In this document: positions 63,814 through 64,000 of the stretch, one piece after another
Layout: each line of letters starts with the position of its first letter
How positions within the stretch are numbered: the stretch's first letter is position 1
NCBI RefSeq assembly: GCF_041679265.1
Contig: NZ_JBGFSM010000017.1
Coordinates: 1 to 64,000, forward strand
Reading direction: 5' to 3'
DNA: 64,000 bases
Source of the DNA: Autumnicola sp041679265
GTDB taxonomy: Bacteria; Bacteroidota; Bacteroidia; Flavobacteriales; Flavobacteriaceae
Program-made: the position numbers and the translations under genes
The notes under the pieces: model-generated
Told to the model about the DNA's origin: nothing
Seen by the model: only the letters and a program-made list of their open reading frames with translations
The model's database searches: none

Positions 63814-64000
63814 ATGAAATTTGACGCGATTATTATAGGGTCAGGCCAGGCCGGAACCCCGCTTGCAGCCAGTCTAGCCAAAAACGGGCAAAAAGTTGCT
63901 ATTATTGAAAAAGCAAAATTCGGCGGTACCTGCGTAAATACAGGATGCACCCCAACAAAATCTTATATTGCCAGTGCCCGCAGGGCCTTTGTGAGCAAAA
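63814..64000 (+). CDS. Pyridine-nucleotide-disulfide oxidoreductase, N-terminal part (runs off the window)
   Basis: 62 codons visible from the ATG at 63814. FDAIIIGSGQAGTPLAASLA binds FAD, and GGTCVNTGCTPTK holds the redox-active Cys pair (CVNTGC) of the mercuric-reductase/lipoamide-dehydrogenase group. The substrate cannot be assigned without the rest. It starts 24 bp after the barrel gene and may be in the same operon. Confidence 0.88.
   Translation, partial: MKFDAIIIGSGQAGTPLAASLAKNGQKVAIIEKAKFGGTCVNTGCTPTKSYIASARRAFVSK

Overview
The window looks like a chromosomal segment of a marine, polysaccharide-degrading member of the Flavobacteriaceae (Bacteroidota); the proteins resemble the Gramella/Salegentibacter neighbourhood. 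The reasons are two SusC/SusD pairs, SPII lipoproteins behind SusD-type signals, a UpxY/NusG-like antiterminator heading a surface-polysaccharide locus, DUF3078 and DUF3109 proteins, Bacteroidota-type promoters (TAnnTTTG) and few Shine-Dalgarno sites. The genus is inferred from protein character, not from a database search.

Region 1 (1-14.5 kb, minus strand) is the nucleotide-precursor part of an exopolysaccharide or capsule locus. In transcription order: UpxY antiterminator, tandem DUF2061 protein, cysC-cysD-cysN (PAPS synthesis), a four-helix-bundle gene set in repeats, cysQ (PAP recycling), gmd and fcl (GDP-L-fucose), rmlB, a UDP-xylose-synthase-like SDR, rmlA, an outer-membrane barrel protein, and a chimeric frame joining the first ~267 residues of a second RmlB to the C-terminal ~219 residues of a Wzi-like capsule protein. 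No sulfate-reduction genes are present, so PAPS is probably made for sulfating the polymer. Transferases, export genes, rmlC and rmlD are not in the window. The left edge is an 11-copy GTGAGTA heptamer array.

Region 2 (14.9-33.6 kb) is mostly housekeeping: an MBOAT gene remnant, tRNA-Leu(CAA) with promoter and terminator, HupE/UreJ-like protein, dCMP deaminase, CtpA-type protease, small membrane proteins, a single-domain FAD protein, MarC, DUF3109, ribonucleotide reductase nrdB-nrdA, a GxxExxY gene in inverted repeats, dGTPase, a membrane acyltransferase, DUF3078, dxs, tadA and a DUF255 thioredoxin-fold lipoprotein.

Region 3 (34-43.4 kb, plus) is a SusC/SusD locus with no glycoside hydrolase; it carries a large FG-GAP/UnbV lipoprotein and a Tat-exported sugar isomerase/epimerase-like TIM barrel. 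A strong two-way terminator separates it from region 4 (43.5-60 kb, minus), a beta-glucan (probably laminarin) utilisation locus: a one-protein sensor/regulator, SusC, SusD, a surface glycan-binding lipoprotein, a PKD-GH16 lipoprotein, GH3 and two more secreted GH16 enzymes. A ~157-bp imperfect palindrome lies between GH3 and a GH16 gene.

Region 4 is followed by a divergent 1197-residue protein that appears to join a metallophosphoesterase-like domain with lost metal ligands, a segment with motifs like Fam20/CotH-type atypical kinases, and an Omp85-like barrel. The window ends in the first 62 codons of a pyridine-nucleotide-disulfide oxidoreductase. The most noteworthy items are the chimeric rmlB/wzi frame, the three-part outer-membrane protein, the PAPS module in the polysaccharide locus, the two repeat-embedded small genes, and the palindrome.
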